A stretch of DNA of 64,000 nt. Origin: Vigna angularis (lineage: Eukaryota; Streptophyta; Magnoliopsida; Fabales; Fabaceae). Shown here in pieces: positions 1 to 10,970 of the stretch; the first letter of the stretch is position 1, and every line of letters starts with the position of its first letter. A model generated the notes under the pieces. It was not told the origin of the DNA. It worked only from the letters and a program-made list of their open reading frames with translations, and ran no database searches. The stretch covers positions 23,128,501-23,192,500 of the forward strand of contig NC_068973.1 in assembly GCF_016808095.1 (NCBI RefSeq), in the 5' to 3' direction. The position numbers and the translations under genes were made by a program.

Positions 1-10
1 TTAACCACCT

Positions 11-30
11 AGCATCCTTCAGTAGATGCT
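11..30 (-). other. TACTGAAG-loop hairpin (element B)
   Basis: On the minus strand the sequence reads AGCATC-TACTGAAG-GATGCT, a perfect 6-bp stem with an 8-nt loop. It is the same hairpin as 27444-27463 in G and 9823-9842 in A, in the same relative place downstream of the gag ORF. Confidence 0.6.
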
Positions 31-109
31 ATCTCCAACAAAATAGTTACAAAATAAAGTCCACAACTTAAAAATTACAAAACCAAAATAAAATCAAAAG
101 TCTGTCAAT

Positions 110-160
110 CACTGGGTTGCCTCCCAGCAAGCGCTCTTTTAACGTCACTAGCTTGACCCA
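110..160 (-). other. Conserved Athila post-ORF module (element B)
   Basis: Sense strand has GGGTCAAGCT, then GTGACGTTAAAAG, the palindrome AGCGCT, and a CTGGG-AGGCAA-CCCAG hairpin. The same block follows the stop codon of the polyprotein in A, C and G. Its role is unknown; a packaging, dimerisation or processing signal is possible. Confidence 0.65.
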
Positions 161-978
161 AGCTCAAGTTCCTTCTTCTTTTTCTTCTTTCTACTGAACT
201 TCTTCAGAAATTTGATCAAGCCAGGAACCTGTTGCAGTGTCTCAATCATAAGAACTTTAATCTCCAATTTCTTGAAGATTTTCATAAAGCACTTGAACTT
301 CTTTTCCTTCCTATGATTCTTCTTTAGATGAGGATGTGATTTTTCATATGATTTCTTCTTCTTTCCTCTCATCTTCTTTTTCTTCCTTTTTTTCTCCCTC
401 AATTTTCTCTTTTTCTTTTCTTTTATTTTTTTCTTCCCTTTTCTTTTTCTTTTCAACTTCTTTATTTTCACACAAATATTCTTTCTCTCTTCTCTCTCAA
501 CCACTTCTTTTTCTTTTTCTTCATCTTTATCTTTCTCACTCAACTCTTCTTTCTCTTTTCTCTCTATCTTTTCCGCATCTCCCTCTATTCTTTTCTCATC
601 AAGAATCTTGTCACTTTCAGTGACATTGGTTTGCCCTTCCTCCTTAAGGTTAACTTCAGTATTAACCTCATCATCCAATCTCTGACTAATGTAACGAAAG
701 TGCATCTCCATCCTTTTACATGATTCTTCAATGCTTTTCTGAGTAGAGTCGGAACTTTTCAAAAATCGTTGAAGGGTGTCCTCCAAACTTTCTGATAGAG
801 AGGATTTTTGCTGCCATTGTTGTTGTGGTTGGTTCTCAAATTGTCCGGCAGCTTGCCAAAATTGGCTTTGATCCATGCTTGAGTGAGGTTCCCACCATTG
901 GTTGAGATTACTTTGGTAGAATTGAGTGCCCATATAGTTAAATTCTTGACCAAATTGCATTCTGCAGACATTAGGCAC
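148..978 (-). pseudogene. Truncated Athila gag (element B)
   Basis: This 276-codon open frame aligns with the middle of the G gag protein: the Gln/Asn-rich linker (QFYQSNLNQWWEP), the predicted coiled coil (SLEDTLQRFLKSSDSTQKSIEE) and the TEVN-EE segment. It then becomes an extremely Lys/Glu/Arg-rich tail. The N-terminal gag core, zinc knuckle and protease (DLGSS, ILGRPF) present in G are absent. The frame begins just inside an acceptor-like TGTCTGCAG, so the first Met may be artificial. The Lys/Glu-rich region matches the equivalent region of C (about 21730-21950), so it is genuine family sequence although low in complexity. It makes no functional capsid on its own. Confidence 0.7.
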
Positions 979-1008
979 AAAACTCTAGGAAATATTTGTT
1001 AGCACAAA

Positions 1009-1265
1009 AAGATAGAAGAAGATATATATTCAGAAGATAAAAAGATTTAGAAGATAGAATCAAATAAAACCTAATCTAAAAAAAAAAATCTAACCTAATC
1101 TAAAAGATAAAATAAAATAAAATCTAACCTAATAAAATAAAATCTAATCTAACCTAATCAAATAAAATAAAATAAGATCTAACCTAATCTAAAAGATAAA
1201 ATAAAATAAAATAAAATAAAATCTAACCTAATCAAATAAAATAAAAACAGAAAAAAATAAAAACA
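1009..1265 (-). repeat. A/T-rich low-complexity leader tract (element B)
   Basis: Degenerate tandem units of AAAATAAAAT and CTAACCTAAT lie between the primer site and gag. On the sense strand this is a T-rich tract (TTTTATTTTA, TTAGGTTAG). The same position in G, C and F holds T-rich tracts with different units. Confidence 0.8.
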
Positions 1266-1324
1266 GAAATTCAAAAAGTCAAAGATAATCAATAATCACA
1301 CAAATTAACCAGTTAAACCACGAA

Positions 1325-1342
1325 TCCCCGGCAGCGGCGCCA
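1325..1342 (-). other. Primer binding site, tRNA-Asp type (element B)
   Basis: The sense strand reads TGGCGCCGCTGCCGGGGA, one mismatch from the complement of the plant tRNA-Asp 3' end. It sits 6 nt inside the LTR, the standard Athila arrangement. Confidence 0.85.
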
Positions 1343-1348
1343 AAAACT

Positions 1349-2650
1349 TGATGGACAAATTTGTAAGCACCAAAATATGATGTCACAAACTTGTTTCACA
1401 ATCGGCAAGTATGACCGAATCGTTCAAGTAATAAACTTGGTAAGACCAAGTATCGTTCTTCCCAAAGGACTCACGGCCTAGTTTAGTTGTGTGGTTTGTT
1501 GATTAGCTAAGACTTAAGGACGAAATAATTGGATTATATTATGCAAGACGAAAAATAAACATGTATGCATGAATTGATCAATGGCAAAGACTAAAGATAA
1601 ACACTTTCAATGGATTATATGAATGAATATGTTGTTGGGGGTCAATTTCATCTCATCCACTCTCATACATTTTAGGAATTCAACATTCAAATCATCATTG
1701 TTAATGCCACTCTCTAAAGTACCATTCTAGATGGCTTCTCCCTAATCAAATAGTTCATACAATTCCTAGCATTCCTAATGATTAGTTCATAAGTGCAGGA
1801 GCTTAACGACAACCAATATAACATTGGGAGAAATTCCCCGGATCTAGACTTCCCCGTACGTGTCCGTATCGACAAAACCAATAATCATGCAATAGAATGA
1901 GTTAAACAATGCAAGCATTGAGCAAAGAGGAAAAACCCTAACTAATGATGAAAGAAAGCATAAGTCTTAGATTAAGATGCAAGCATAAATTCCATATATG
2001 AGAGCTTCAAGAGATTACATTGATTCCCCAACAAACATACAAGGTTTAGTTCACCATATTCATGGTGAACCTAGATGAACAATAATGAAAGAATGAAAGA
2101 ATAAACCCAATAAAGGTGAAGAGGTAGCCTGAGCATCCAAGATCCTCCTTCAAAGGGGTGGAAGAGAGAGTGTTTGCCTCGTTTCTGCCAAAGATACTAA
2201 ACCCTAGGACGTGCAAGCCCTTATATACTAATTTAGAGTTACAAAAGATTACAAAAGCCCAAGCCCAAAAGGTGCCGCTCAGCGCTATTTACCGCTCAGC
2301 GGTGGTTGCGCTTCTTCTTTCTTCCCCTCAGCGGCCATTTTGCCCCTCAGCGGTTCCAACGTGACTCCTTGAGTGCCGCTCAGCGGTAATTTCCGCTGAG
2401 CGGTGCCTTCGTCTTCTCTTTTTGCACTCTTTCTTGTCTTTTCTAATGTCATCTCTCTCCTTCTTCACTTCTTTCACCAAATTCACCTCAAAACCTGCAC
2501 AAAAACACTCAAATCAAGCATAAACCTGTCCAGCTCTCTTATTTCTGAAAATATAGATAAAAGCATTGATTTCAAGCTAGTTTCTAAGTCTAAAGGTTGA
2601 TTTTAATATCAATTTTAAGCATGAAAATAACAGTTTTTCAACTGTTATCA
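1349..2650 (-). repeat. 5' LTR of Athila element B
   Basis: 1302 bp bounded by TG...CA. The sense strand starts TGATAACAGTTG and ends TTTGTCCATCA, both identical to G. It contains the CCGCTGAGCGG motif cluster (2270-2402) and a TATATAA box near 2220 on the sense strand. The terminal hairpin (stem ATAACAGTT/AACTGTTAT, loop GAAA) occupies the right end. The 5 bp outside (CCCAG) would be the target duplication; its partner is outside the window. Confidence 0.9.
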
Positions 2651-3984
2651 CCCAGCAGCAGCGGCCTAGAGCAAGCACACGGGTTGCATCCACACGCGGA
2701 CAGCAGTTTAGGAGGTGTGCTTGGAGAAATAGCAGCCTTGTGTCCAGCACGTGAAGGAGAAGAGGTGTCCCGGCCTGCCAACATCACATAGGAGAGGAGT
2801 CACCTTGCTTCAAAAAGAAAGTCCAGCACATGGAAAAAAAGAGCTACTGCCACGTTTTTGAATGGAGTGTCACGGTCTTGACTGGGTGCACACAACAGCT
2901 GCCACAGCCCAAAGCGAAAGCATCCAGCTGGTTGGAGACGGAGGGCCTGCTTTCGCACGAAGGGCTTCACGCTTCTAGCAAGCTTGGGAGGCACACGCGT
3001 CCAGCAGCTTGGAGAAGGGTTTTAAAAACCCGTGACGCTGGATGAAGAAGAGAGTTCCAGTAGAGTAGTTTTTCCAATAGTGTAGTATAGTGTAATGTAG
3101 AGTAGAAAGGGCAACAGCAGGATGTGTCTCGGCTTGGGGGGCATTCAGCCACCACTTGCCACACATTTTTTTTACGCTTTCGGTTTGGTTTTCAGGCTTT
3201 GGTTTTGAAATTTTCTTTGGTTGGAAGGCTGTTTTGAATGAAGAGAACCAGGAGGCACGTTTGTTTTTTTCTGAAGAATGAAGCTCTGATTCAATCTTAT
3301 TTTCTTGCTTTGTCTTGTGCATGCTGTTACGTTTTTACTTTGCCATTTAATTTCATTTCGGTTCATGTACTTAGGAGGTGTAGCAAGTGGAATTTCATTT
3401 TGGCTTTGGGAAAAATACACGCTGATTTTGTTTTTCATGATTGGATTTACTTTAGTTTAGCATGTGGAATAGGCATTCGGTTATCTTCACAGAGGGAAAG
3501 AGGTCTTCTTTTTATATTGTGTTGATGTTTGAATCGGTGGTGATTTTGTTTTACAATTTCCATGCTTTATTCCAATGTGCATTTAATGTGTTAGCTCAAT
3601 ATTGCAATTTAATTTAAGAGCATTGAATGAGTTTTCTTATTTATTTATTGCATTGCACTTAGTTCACGCACTTTCACATTGATTGTTTTATTTTAGTGTT
3701 TTCATTTAATTTAGTTGTAATGTGAACTTTAGTGACCAACCGTTTTAATTCTGTATTTACATTTGCATTTATATTCGTGTTTTAATTTAGTTCATTTGCA
3801 TTCACAAAAATCTTCACAAACCCCGCCCCCCCCCCACTACGTGTTTGACCGGAGACTCGAACCACATTTGGTCCTTGAGAGACGACCTAGGAGTCACTTC
3901 CTAGTCTATACTGCATTAATTTTGCAATCAACTTTTGTGTGAGGTGCGACCCTCTCAATAGAGATTGTATTGGAATGATAAATT
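2651..3984 (+). other. Unassigned repeat, probable old Tat/Athila-type LTR fragment
   Basis: No convincing ORF. The right part has a C homopolymer (3824-3835), then GAGAGACGACCTAGGAGTC and CACTTCCTAGTCTATACTGC. This resembles the GGGAGACGACTCAGGATTAC block near the end of the F LTR (56697-56716) and, from memory, R/U5 regions of legume Tat/Ogre LTRs. The left part (2651-3200) matches nothing else in the window. B is inserted at its left edge. Confidence 0.35.
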
Positions 3985-5003
3985 TATGAATGACTCTCTT
4001 AACTCAAGGATTTTGTGATCTTGAAAACCCAATTTTTCTTCTTAGCCCAACCACGTTACAAGACATGGAAAGTCCTTGTGATGATACTTGTCTGTGAGTA
4101 TGATTGATTGTGGTAAATGAAAGGCAATTTTGTTCTATGTGACATTGGGATAGTAGAGTGAAAGAGTGACCTCTATATACACTTGTGTGATTGAGTGAAA
4201 CACTTTGTGCTTAGTTAATTGATCATTCATGAAGATAGCATCTGTGGGATATTATGTGATTATGTGAACATAATGATCAGTTGACTTAAGTACCTGCCGC
4301 TGAGCGCCATTTTGGGGTGCTGAGCGCTGACGAAGTGGGCTTGGGCCTATTTTCTGTGTTTTTAATGAACTATTTAAGGTTTTAGTCGACCTAGGGTTCA
4401 TATCTTTGGACAAAAAGAGGCGAAATTACACTCCTTTCACCCCTCGGAGGCGGACTTTGGATGCAGAAGCTCTGATCTTCAACTTTTAGTGTTCTATCTT
4501 TGATTCTTTTCATTATTTTCATCTAGTTTCACCATGTCTATGGTGAACTAAACCTCCATTGTTGTTGGGGAAACGATGTAGTCCTTTGAAACTCTCATGT
4601 ATTGAATTGATTCTTGATTATATATGTTTTACTTCATTAATTGTTAGGGTTTTCATCTTTACTCTATGCATGCTTTGTTTAACTCATTCAATTGCATGAT
4701 TATTGATTTTGTCACTATCGAGACATATGAGAAAATCTAGAACTAGGGAAATTCTCTCGGAAGCAATATTACATAGACATAGTTATAGGAGGATTGATTG
4801 CCTTTAAGCTTCTGTGCGAATGTAATGCATGATTAATTACTAGGGAGACAAGACATTGTGAACTAGTAATTAGGATTAGGCTTTCCTCACCGAGACATCG
4901 GGTTTAAGGTAAATTAGAAAGTGGCATTAACATTAATGAAAAAAGATGAATTTATAAATACACGAGAGTGGATAGGATAAGTCAGAAACCCCAACAACAT
5001 AAT
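3985..5003 (+). mobile_element. Remnant of plus-strand Athila element K (3'UTR joined to partial LTR)
   Basis: 3985-4290 matches the Athila 3' untranslated region of G (about 30500-30830), including CTTAACTCAAGGATTTTGTG. 4297-5003 matches the interior of an Athila LTR, including a GTGAACTAAACC stretch, TTGTTGGGGAAACG and GAGAGTGGATAGG. The first part of the LTR is deleted. It uses CGCTGAGCGCC motifs rather than CCGCTGAGCGG, like the fragment at 37189-38093. Its right end is cut by insertion of A at 5004. Confidence 0.65.
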
Positions 5004-6313
5004 TGATGACAAATTTATGAACACCGAAAAACGGCGCCAAAAACTTGTTTAACCCTTGGCAAGTGTGACCGAATCGTATCAAGTAATAAACTCGGTAAGA
5101 CCAAGTATCATTCTCTCAAAGGACTCACGACCTAGTTAGTTATATGATTTGTTGATTATTTAAGACTTGTGAACAAATTCTTGTGGTTTCAAATGCAAAA
5201 GATAATAAGTAAACATGTATGCATGAGTTTGATCAAGGGAAAAGAGGAACACAAACACGGAACGAATTATATGGATGAGTATGTTGTTAGGGAAATCAAT
5301 TTCATCTTATCCACTTTCATATATTTTAGGAATTCGTCATTCTTTTCATCAATGTTAATGACACTCTCTAAATTAGCTTAAACCCGATGTCTCGGTGAAG
5401 AAAGCCTATCCTTAATTACGAGTTCATACAATTCCTAGCATCCCTAATAATTAATTTTGAAGCACAGAAGCTTAAAGGCAACCAACCTCATATCCCTATG
5501 TCTAGGCGATATTACTTTTGGGAGAAATTCCCCGGATCAAGATTTTACTGTATGTGTCCATATCACTAAAATCAATAATCATGACATCGAATGAGTTAAA
5601 GAATGCATGCTTTGAGCAAAGAGGAAAAACCCTAACTAATGATGAAAGAAAGCATGTATCTCAAATAAGATGTTTAAACACAAATTCCATATATGAGAGT
5701 TTCACAAGATTACATTGATTCCCCAACAACAAGAAAAGTTTAGTTCACCATATTCATGGTGAAACTAGATGAACAATAATGAAATAGTGAAAGATAGAAC
5801 CCTAGAAAGATGAGTAGGTAGCCTTAACATCCAAGATCTTCCTCCAAGGGGTGGAAAGGTGTGTGTTTGCTTCGTCTCCAGCCAAATATACAAACCCTAG
5901 AAAGTCCTAAAGCTTATATATTATTCGCAATATTACAGAAAAGTGGGCCTAAGCCCAAAATACCACCGCTCAGCGGTAAACTGCCGCTCAGCGGTACCAG
6001 CGCATGGTCAAATCTCCCCTCAGCAAAGCCAACGGGTGTTCTTGAGTGCCGCTCAGCGGTAAACTGGCGCTGAGCGGTACTTGCGGCTTCTCTTCTTTTG
6101 CACTTTTTGAGTTCTTTTCTGATTCCATCTTTATCCTTCTTCACTTCTTTCATCAAATTCACCTAAAAACCTGCATAAAACACTGAAATCAAGCATAAAC
6201 CTGTCCAACTCTCTTATTTCTAAAAATATGAACAAAAGTTAGTTTCTAAGTGTTAAAGGTTGCTTTTAGTATCAATTTTAAGCATAAAAATAATAGTTTT
6301 TCAACTATTATCA
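5004..6313 (-). repeat. 3' LTR of Athila element A
   Basis: 1310 bp. The sense strand starts TGATAATAGTTG and ends AAATTTGTCATCA. The terminal hairpin stem is ATAATAGTT/AACTATTAT, a compensated C:G to T:A change relative to the other copies. It has the CCGCTGAGCGG cluster (5965-6080) and a TATA-like TATATAA near 5915. The preceding sense sequence AAGTTCTAAGTTTTGGGTTG at 6314-6333 occupies the polypurine-tract position. Confidence 0.9.
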
Positions 6314-7557
6314 CAACCCAAAACTTAGAACTTTGTTTGTCCTCAAGCAAACAAGATGTAACTCAATCTTCTACAAATCAATACAATGGTTCACTCCATT
6401 CAAAAATCCTCTTTTCAAGATAAGTAATCACTTAATTAAGCTCATGACATAGACTTCAATCAAGACATGCACATGCTTTAATGTTCACACAATCACCTAA
6501 TATCCAACAAATGCTACTTTTCATGAATGATCAATCAACTAAGCATGGATGTTCATGTGCTCATGGAATCTTTCCTCACTAGATAAAGTGTTTCACTCAA
6601 ACACCCAAGTGTATAAGAGGTAATCACTCATTCACTCTACTATCACAATGTCACATAAATTGACTTTGCCTTTCATTTAACCATAATCAAATACATTCAC
6701 AAGCATGCATCATCACAAGGACTTTTCAATGGCTTATAATGTGGCTGGGCTAACAAGAAAATTGGTTTTTTCTAGATCACAAAACCCTTGAGTTAAGAGA
6801 ATTATGTAAACACAATCATTCTTACTTATTCCCAACTTTCCTTTGCATTGAGCTTTGCTTTTTCTTCTCTTTTCTTTCTCTTTTTCTTTTTCTTTTCACA
6901 TACTTAGTTTTTAGCTCTCAGCTCAATGCTTTCAATTTCCCTTTCATAACTTCCCAACAACCCCAAACTTGAACGTTTGTCAATACCACAAAATATTTTC
7001 TACTTAACTCAAGGTAAAGCTTTTCACAAGGGTTTTTAAATCATGTTCAAGGCTAAGGGTTCAAAGGATAGAACACATAGTGCTCTCTTTTAGTGGGCTA
7101 AATTCATGCATTTGGCTAACAAAAGGGTTACCAACAAATGGCCTTGATTATATGATGCAAACAAGCAATTGATTCAATCATAGAAAACCTGGGCAAAGTC
7201 ATTCATGCTTTCAAAGTAATAGCATTCAATCACAACAACTCTGGAGCTCAAACCCTCACCTATAAGCTCATTCACATTCCACATGTACACATCCTGCTTA
7301 GTATCATAATCACAATCACAACATCTTGCATTTGTTCACAAAGCTTGTGAATCACATGTACAAGCATATAATGTGCACATCTCAACATCCATCATCATCA
7401 AAGTTTCATCAAGCATTACTTATCAAACAACAATCATAAGCAAACCATCATAACAGACCAAGTTCAAATTGAGTACATCAAACCTTATTCTAAAAACAAA
7501 AGCAAATAAGTTCAGAAATATAAAACCAAACGAAAGCATAAATCCTGCTCTAGTGCT
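6314..7557 (-). other. 3' untranslated region of element A
   Basis: Non-coding and homologous to 29764-30994 of G and 34832-36032 of C. It contains a purine-rich tract on the sense strand (6855-6895) and an internal polypurine-tract-like AAGTTTGGGGTTG (6957-6969), besides the one bordering the LTR. No ORF of note. Confidence 0.75.
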
Positions 7558-7583
7558 GATAGCATTCATCAGTAAATGCTATC
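7558..7583 (-). other. Hairpin after ORF2, TACTGATG loop (element A)
   Basis: A 9-bp stem (GATAGCATT/AATGCTATC, sense) encloses the loop TACTGATG. The same structure lies at 29738-29763 in G, directly after the ORF2 stop codon. Confidence 0.65.
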
Positions 7584-7594
7584 TCAGCTCCTCA

Positions 7595-8836
7595 TCAGTC
7601 TGAGCTATCATCTGTATCCTCCTCTTCTTCCTCATCTTCAGCATCCTCAAATGTGTCATCCTCATCATCATCAGCATCATCTTCATCCATCTCCATAGCT
7701 GAAGCTTCAGCTACTCCAACTCTCCCGCCTTGGGCCTGCTCCTCTTGCCAAGCTACTACATTATGGAACTCCTCCATAGTCCACCTGTGTGCTGAAGGTG
7801 TATAATACATTCCAACAATCATCTTAGCAGTGGCCACCTGCCCTTTGTGGATAGACTGCAACTGTGCACCTATAAGAGACATATACATGTCCCTCATTTG
7901 GAAAGGCTCTGTGTCATGTGTCTCTGCAGATGCCTGACTCTGTGCTTGTCCTCTTTCTCTGTGAGTACGGTGTGGTGGAACTGGCTGAGCTGCCTCCTCA
8001 CCTCCACAGTATTGTCTGTAATAGGCCTCATCAATTGCTTTCCTTGGCCTCTCAAATGGTGGAGCAAAAGTATCCACCCCAGCTATTTTGCATAAGTGTG
8101 TGATCAAAGACGGATGTCCTAATGGTGCTTTGCTATTTATTGTGTTAGCACACATACTTATCTCATTAGCTATTACCTGCCCAATATTGACATTCAAATT
8201 CCTGATCGCACAGTAAAGGAGGAGTGCCCTGCTAAGAGTGATGTCTGAAACATGAGAACATGACTGAATGTTGGCATGAGAAAATGTCATTCAATACTTT
8301 GCAAGAGGATTCAAGTCAGTCCTCCTAATGTTTACCACAGAACCAGTTCTATTTCTCTGAAAATGTCCTCCAGGTATGCATAGAAGACTCTCCACATCAT
8401 CAAAATCACTACCCTCTTCCATACATAGAGCAAACTGACACTGCTCACCAGTCCATACCGTACCCAAGAAGCTGTTGATAGAGTCAGGATCATACCTAAT
8501 AGCGTGGCCCCTGACATAGCCTAGGTAATCCTCAGCTGGATAATCACCAATCTTTCTTGCATTGGTGTAAAATTCTTTCACCACAGCTATATTGGCTGGT
8601 GCTGGGTATGTGGCTAGCTTTCCCCAATTCCTCCCTAACAGTTGCTCTCCAAACCGAGGAGCAAAGTTAGGTATCATTCCAACTTTCCTCTCCATAAGAA
8701 GCCTCCTATCTTGTACCACCTTAAAATGTTTCTCATGTTTGCGCGATAGGAACCTACAAGAGTGGGGTTGTTCTGGTTCCTTTTCTTTCCTTTTGGATGC
8801 CATGGTTTTCACTCTTTTTCCTGAAGAGGATGCCAT
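7595..8836 (-). pseudogene. ATHILA-type ORF2 protein, one nonsense codon (element A)
   Basis: Homologous over its whole length to the 408-aa ORF2 of G. It begins MASSSGKRVKTMASKRKEK and holds the RKHEKHFKVVQDRRLLMERK, VVKEFYTNA and VRGHAIRYDPDSIN segments, then the acidic C-terminal tail of Asp/Glu runs. A TGG codon has become TGA at 8291-8293, splitting the frame into 186- and 231-codon halves. No frameshift is apparent. The start ATG at 8836 lies 2 nt after a conserved intron acceptor. The family (ATHILA ORF-1 / putative plant transposon protein, from memory) sits where env lies in Athila/Calypso elements; its biochemical role is unknown. I see no signal peptide or membrane segment. Confidence 0.8.
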
Positions 8837-8838
8837 TC

Positions 8839-9253
8839 CTACATCAAACACAAATTACAAAACCACAAGACATGTTGTCAATCATTAGTAAACCATAAAC
8901 AACACCCTATTTCCAAGCTAAACCACTGTTGAGGGTCAAAATCACCCCTCAGCGCCACCAATGCATGAATCCATTACACAATGCAGCAAAAATTTCAAGT
9001 TTGTCAGAGTGCCGCTCAGCGGCAATTTACCCCTGAGCGGTAATTCTGAAGATTTTTGAAAAGCCTCTTTTGACCTATCCTAACTCCACCCAAAAACAAT
9101 TTTCATGCTTCAGATCAAAATCAAATAGTTCAATCGGTTCAGACATCAAATTACTTCATCAAATCATGCATAGGAATCAAAACCCCTAAAAATTCATGCT
9201 TCAACAATCAAATTCATGCTCAAGAACCCTAGAATGAAAAATGCTTGACTTAC
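8839..9253 (-). other. Predicted 5'UTR intron of ORF2 (element A)
   Basis: Sense strand: donor CACCCAA/GTAAGT at 9253 and acceptor TTTGATGTAG/GA just before the ORF2 ATG, 415 nt long. Both splice sites and the flanking exon bases are conserved in G (28089-28497, 409 nt). The interior carries CCGCTGAGCGG-type motifs (8940-9055), as in G. Confidence 0.6.
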
Positions 9254-9565
9254 TTGGGTGGAGATGCTAAATGAGTAGAAAATGCTTTCAACTTGTGAAG
9301 AAATATTGATGCTCTCTCCCAACCCCAAACTTAGATGGAAAACTAGTGAGAAAGTGAGTGGAAAGGAGATTTTTTTAAGAGGAATGAAGGGAAAATTGTA
9401 GAGAACCTTTGGAAACGTATGAAGGAGTGTGTGTGCAAAGAAGGATCTGAAAATAGAGGCCAAGGCACGACTTAGGGTATAAAAATACCGTAATGGCCTC
9501 GGGTTCCGCTAAGGGGCACCCTAAGCCCATCTGCGATGCTACCGCTCAGCGGCACTTTCGTGAAG
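9254..9565 (-). promoter_or_regulatory. Promoter-like region upstream of ORF2 (element A)
   Basis: In sense order: a CCGCTGAGCGG motif (9540-9555), the palindromic GGTATTTTTATACC (9477-9490), then a CT-rich leader with CACACACACTCC up to the intron donor. This mirrors the order motif, TATA, CT-rich leader of the family LTRs and of 27780-28088 in G. The stronger TATA reading (TATAAAAA) is on the opposite strand, so direction is not certain. Confidence 0.45.
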
Positions 9566-9710
9566 TGCTCTTCTTCTTCCTAGCTTAACCTAGGTGCCTC
9601 CTACTCATGCCCCTCACTTGCTCCCTGTAATAAAACTCTCATATCACTCATGCATCCAAAAGCCCTATCATGCAACTAAAGAAGAACAAACAAAAAATAT
9701 AATCAATCAA

Positions 9711-9760
9711 CTAGGTTGCCTCCCAGGTAGCGCTTGTTTAACGTCACGAGCCTGACCCAA
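9711..9760 (-). other. Conserved post-ORF module, distal copy (element A)
   Basis: Sense: GGGTCAGGCTCGTGACG, TTAAACAAGCGCTAC, then CTGGG-AGGCAA-CCTAG, in which one stem pair is a G.U wobble. It is equivalent to 27594-27642 in G. Confidence 0.65.
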
Positions 9761-9770
9761 ACATCCACCA

Positions 9771-9842
9771 ACACCCATCAGTAGGTGTCAAACCTAGTAT
9801 CTTTCAGTGGATACTTCCATCTAGCATCCTTCAGTAGATGCT
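9771..9842 (-). other. Cluster of three covarying hairpins (element A)
   Basis: Sense hairpins: AGCATC-TACTGAAG-GATGCT (9823-9842), AGTATC-CACTGAAA-GATACT (9796-9815) and ACACC-TACTGATG-GGTGT (9771-9788). The stems differ from each other, yet each one pairs perfectly, and the loop is nearly constant. G has five in the same place. Confidence 0.7.
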
Positions 9843-9930
9843 ATATCCAAAAATTTACAGAAGTAATGTCCCAAATTTATAAAACTTTACAAAACCAAAA
9901 TAAAAACAAAAAGAAAAATTGTCCTCAAAT

Positions 9931-9985
9931 CACTGGAATGCCTTCCAGCAAGCGCTCTTTTAACGTCACTAGCTTGACCCAATAA
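9931..9985 (-). other. Conserved post-ORF module, proximal copy (element A)
   Basis: Sense: GGGTCAAGCTAGTGACG, TTAAAAGAGCGCTTG, then CTGGA-AGGCAT-TCCAG. Relative to G the stem has a compensated G:C to A:T change. It lies 3 nt downstream of the polyprotein stop. Confidence 0.65.
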
Positions 9986-9988
9986 AGC

Positions 9989-10251
9989 TCATGTTCCATC
10001 TTCATGGTTGATGTTCATATCACACCAACTCATCAACTGCTTCTGGTCCACTTTTCTGACTCTTTTGGAATGTGGAGATTCTATCTCTATCATCTCATTT
10101 TCTTTGTAGTCTTTCACAACCAACTTGTTTTTGAATTTCACAGGTTTACCAAGTTGGAGTCGTTCTTGCATCAAGTCATCATGGACCTTTCTTACTTTCT
10201 CAATCTTTTCTTCTTCCTGTACCTGAAACAAAAAACAATGTTTACCTTTGA
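9989..10251 (-). pseudogene. C-terminal end of RT-less Athila polyprotein (element A)
   Basis: Encodes FQVQEEEKIEK onward to KNKLVVKDYKENEMIEIESP and ends NHEDGT. It aligns with the last ~85 residues of the G polyprotein. The NKLVVKDYKENEMIEIESP stretch resembles the integrase C-terminal segment of C (VVKGVHPHGAIEIFNP), so the tail looks like a leftover of integrase fused to protease after loss of RT, RNase H and the IN core. Insertion of H at 10252-10256 separates it from its upstream part at 18502-18943. Confidence 0.65.
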
Positions 10252-10256
10252 CCTTT

Positions 10257-10970
10257 TGATGACTAACGCATGGTGGTTGATCTGCTGATCCGAGAGAGTT
10301 GGTTCAGACTGAACTGTGCTGGACTTCAAGAATGCACATCGAGATTCAACTAAGAGTGCTTCTCGGTAGCTCCAGCAGATATATGGAAAATGTGGCCATG
10401 GCAGAGGAAGAAGTGTTCTGAGAGGTTAATGGAGATGGATGTTATGCTTAGTGAATGATTACAACTCAGGCAGCCGTCCATACAAGGAAGGAAGTTGCAG
10501 GGAAAAATTTAAGCAGGTAATGACTTTCGGAGGAAGAGTTGGCAAAAACAATTCTCAGCAGAAATTTCATTCATCCAAAAGTATTTTTACAAAGGTAGCT
10601 ACCATGATTTTATAGGCTATCCATGCAGCTGCAGCGAGGAAGTAAGGGACCGAGAATGGTGGATCAGTTGCCATGTGGTGACCCATGTGTAAAATGTGAA
10701 AGTCTTCTAGAAAGACTTATTAAAAATGTGCTAAAAACTAAAGCAGCACGTGATCTGGTGATGTTGAGAGACGGAGGGTTCTGCTGTGGTGTGCTTAGCA
10801 AAGAGTGGTGGTGCAACTATCAACTTTGACAATCATATGGACAGTTTTACCCCTTCTCTTGGTGTCTTCAAATTCCACTTAAAATGAAGGAAAAGAACGC
10901 GCCCTGTTGTGTCCATATCTTCAAGCTCTTCTTGGATTCTTCTAGCCATACTTCTAGTAATGGGTCCATG
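10257..10970 (-). repeat. 3' LTR of chromovirus H, start deleted
   Basis: 714 bp, collinear with 17770-18483. It lacks the first 13 bp of the LTR (sense TGATAACTTAGGG), which were removed together with the integrase core by one deletion. TATA box TATAAAATC on the minus strand near 10608-10614. Confidence 0.85.

Larger units (their letters stand above)
1..2650 (-). mobile_element. Athila-type LTR retrotransposon B, 5' part only
   Basis: Minus-strand element whose 5' LTR is at 1349-2650. It is followed inward by a tRNA-Asp-type primer binding site (1325-1342), an A/T-rich leader, a shortened gag (148-978), the conserved post-ORF module (110-160) and one TACTGAAG hairpin (11-30). The rest, including any ORF2 and the 3' LTR, lies left of the window. 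Compared with element G, the gag N-terminal third and the whole protease are missing, so this is a non-autonomous, heavily deleted copy. The LTR belongs to the subfamily ending (sense strand) in GTCCATCA, like G and the solo LTR at 45647. Confidence 0.88.

Noticed and set aside
336..623. Ser/Phe-rich open frame on the plus strand
   Set aside because: Antisense shadow of the Lys/Glu-rich part of element B gag; low-complexity composition.
3238..3525. 95-codon open frame in the unassigned region
   Set aside because: No family features, skewed composition, in sequence that looks like an LTR remnant.
10623..10829. 68-codon frame duplicated at 18136-18342
   Set aside because: Lies inside the H LTRs on the strand opposite to the element; it is duplicated only because LTRs are.
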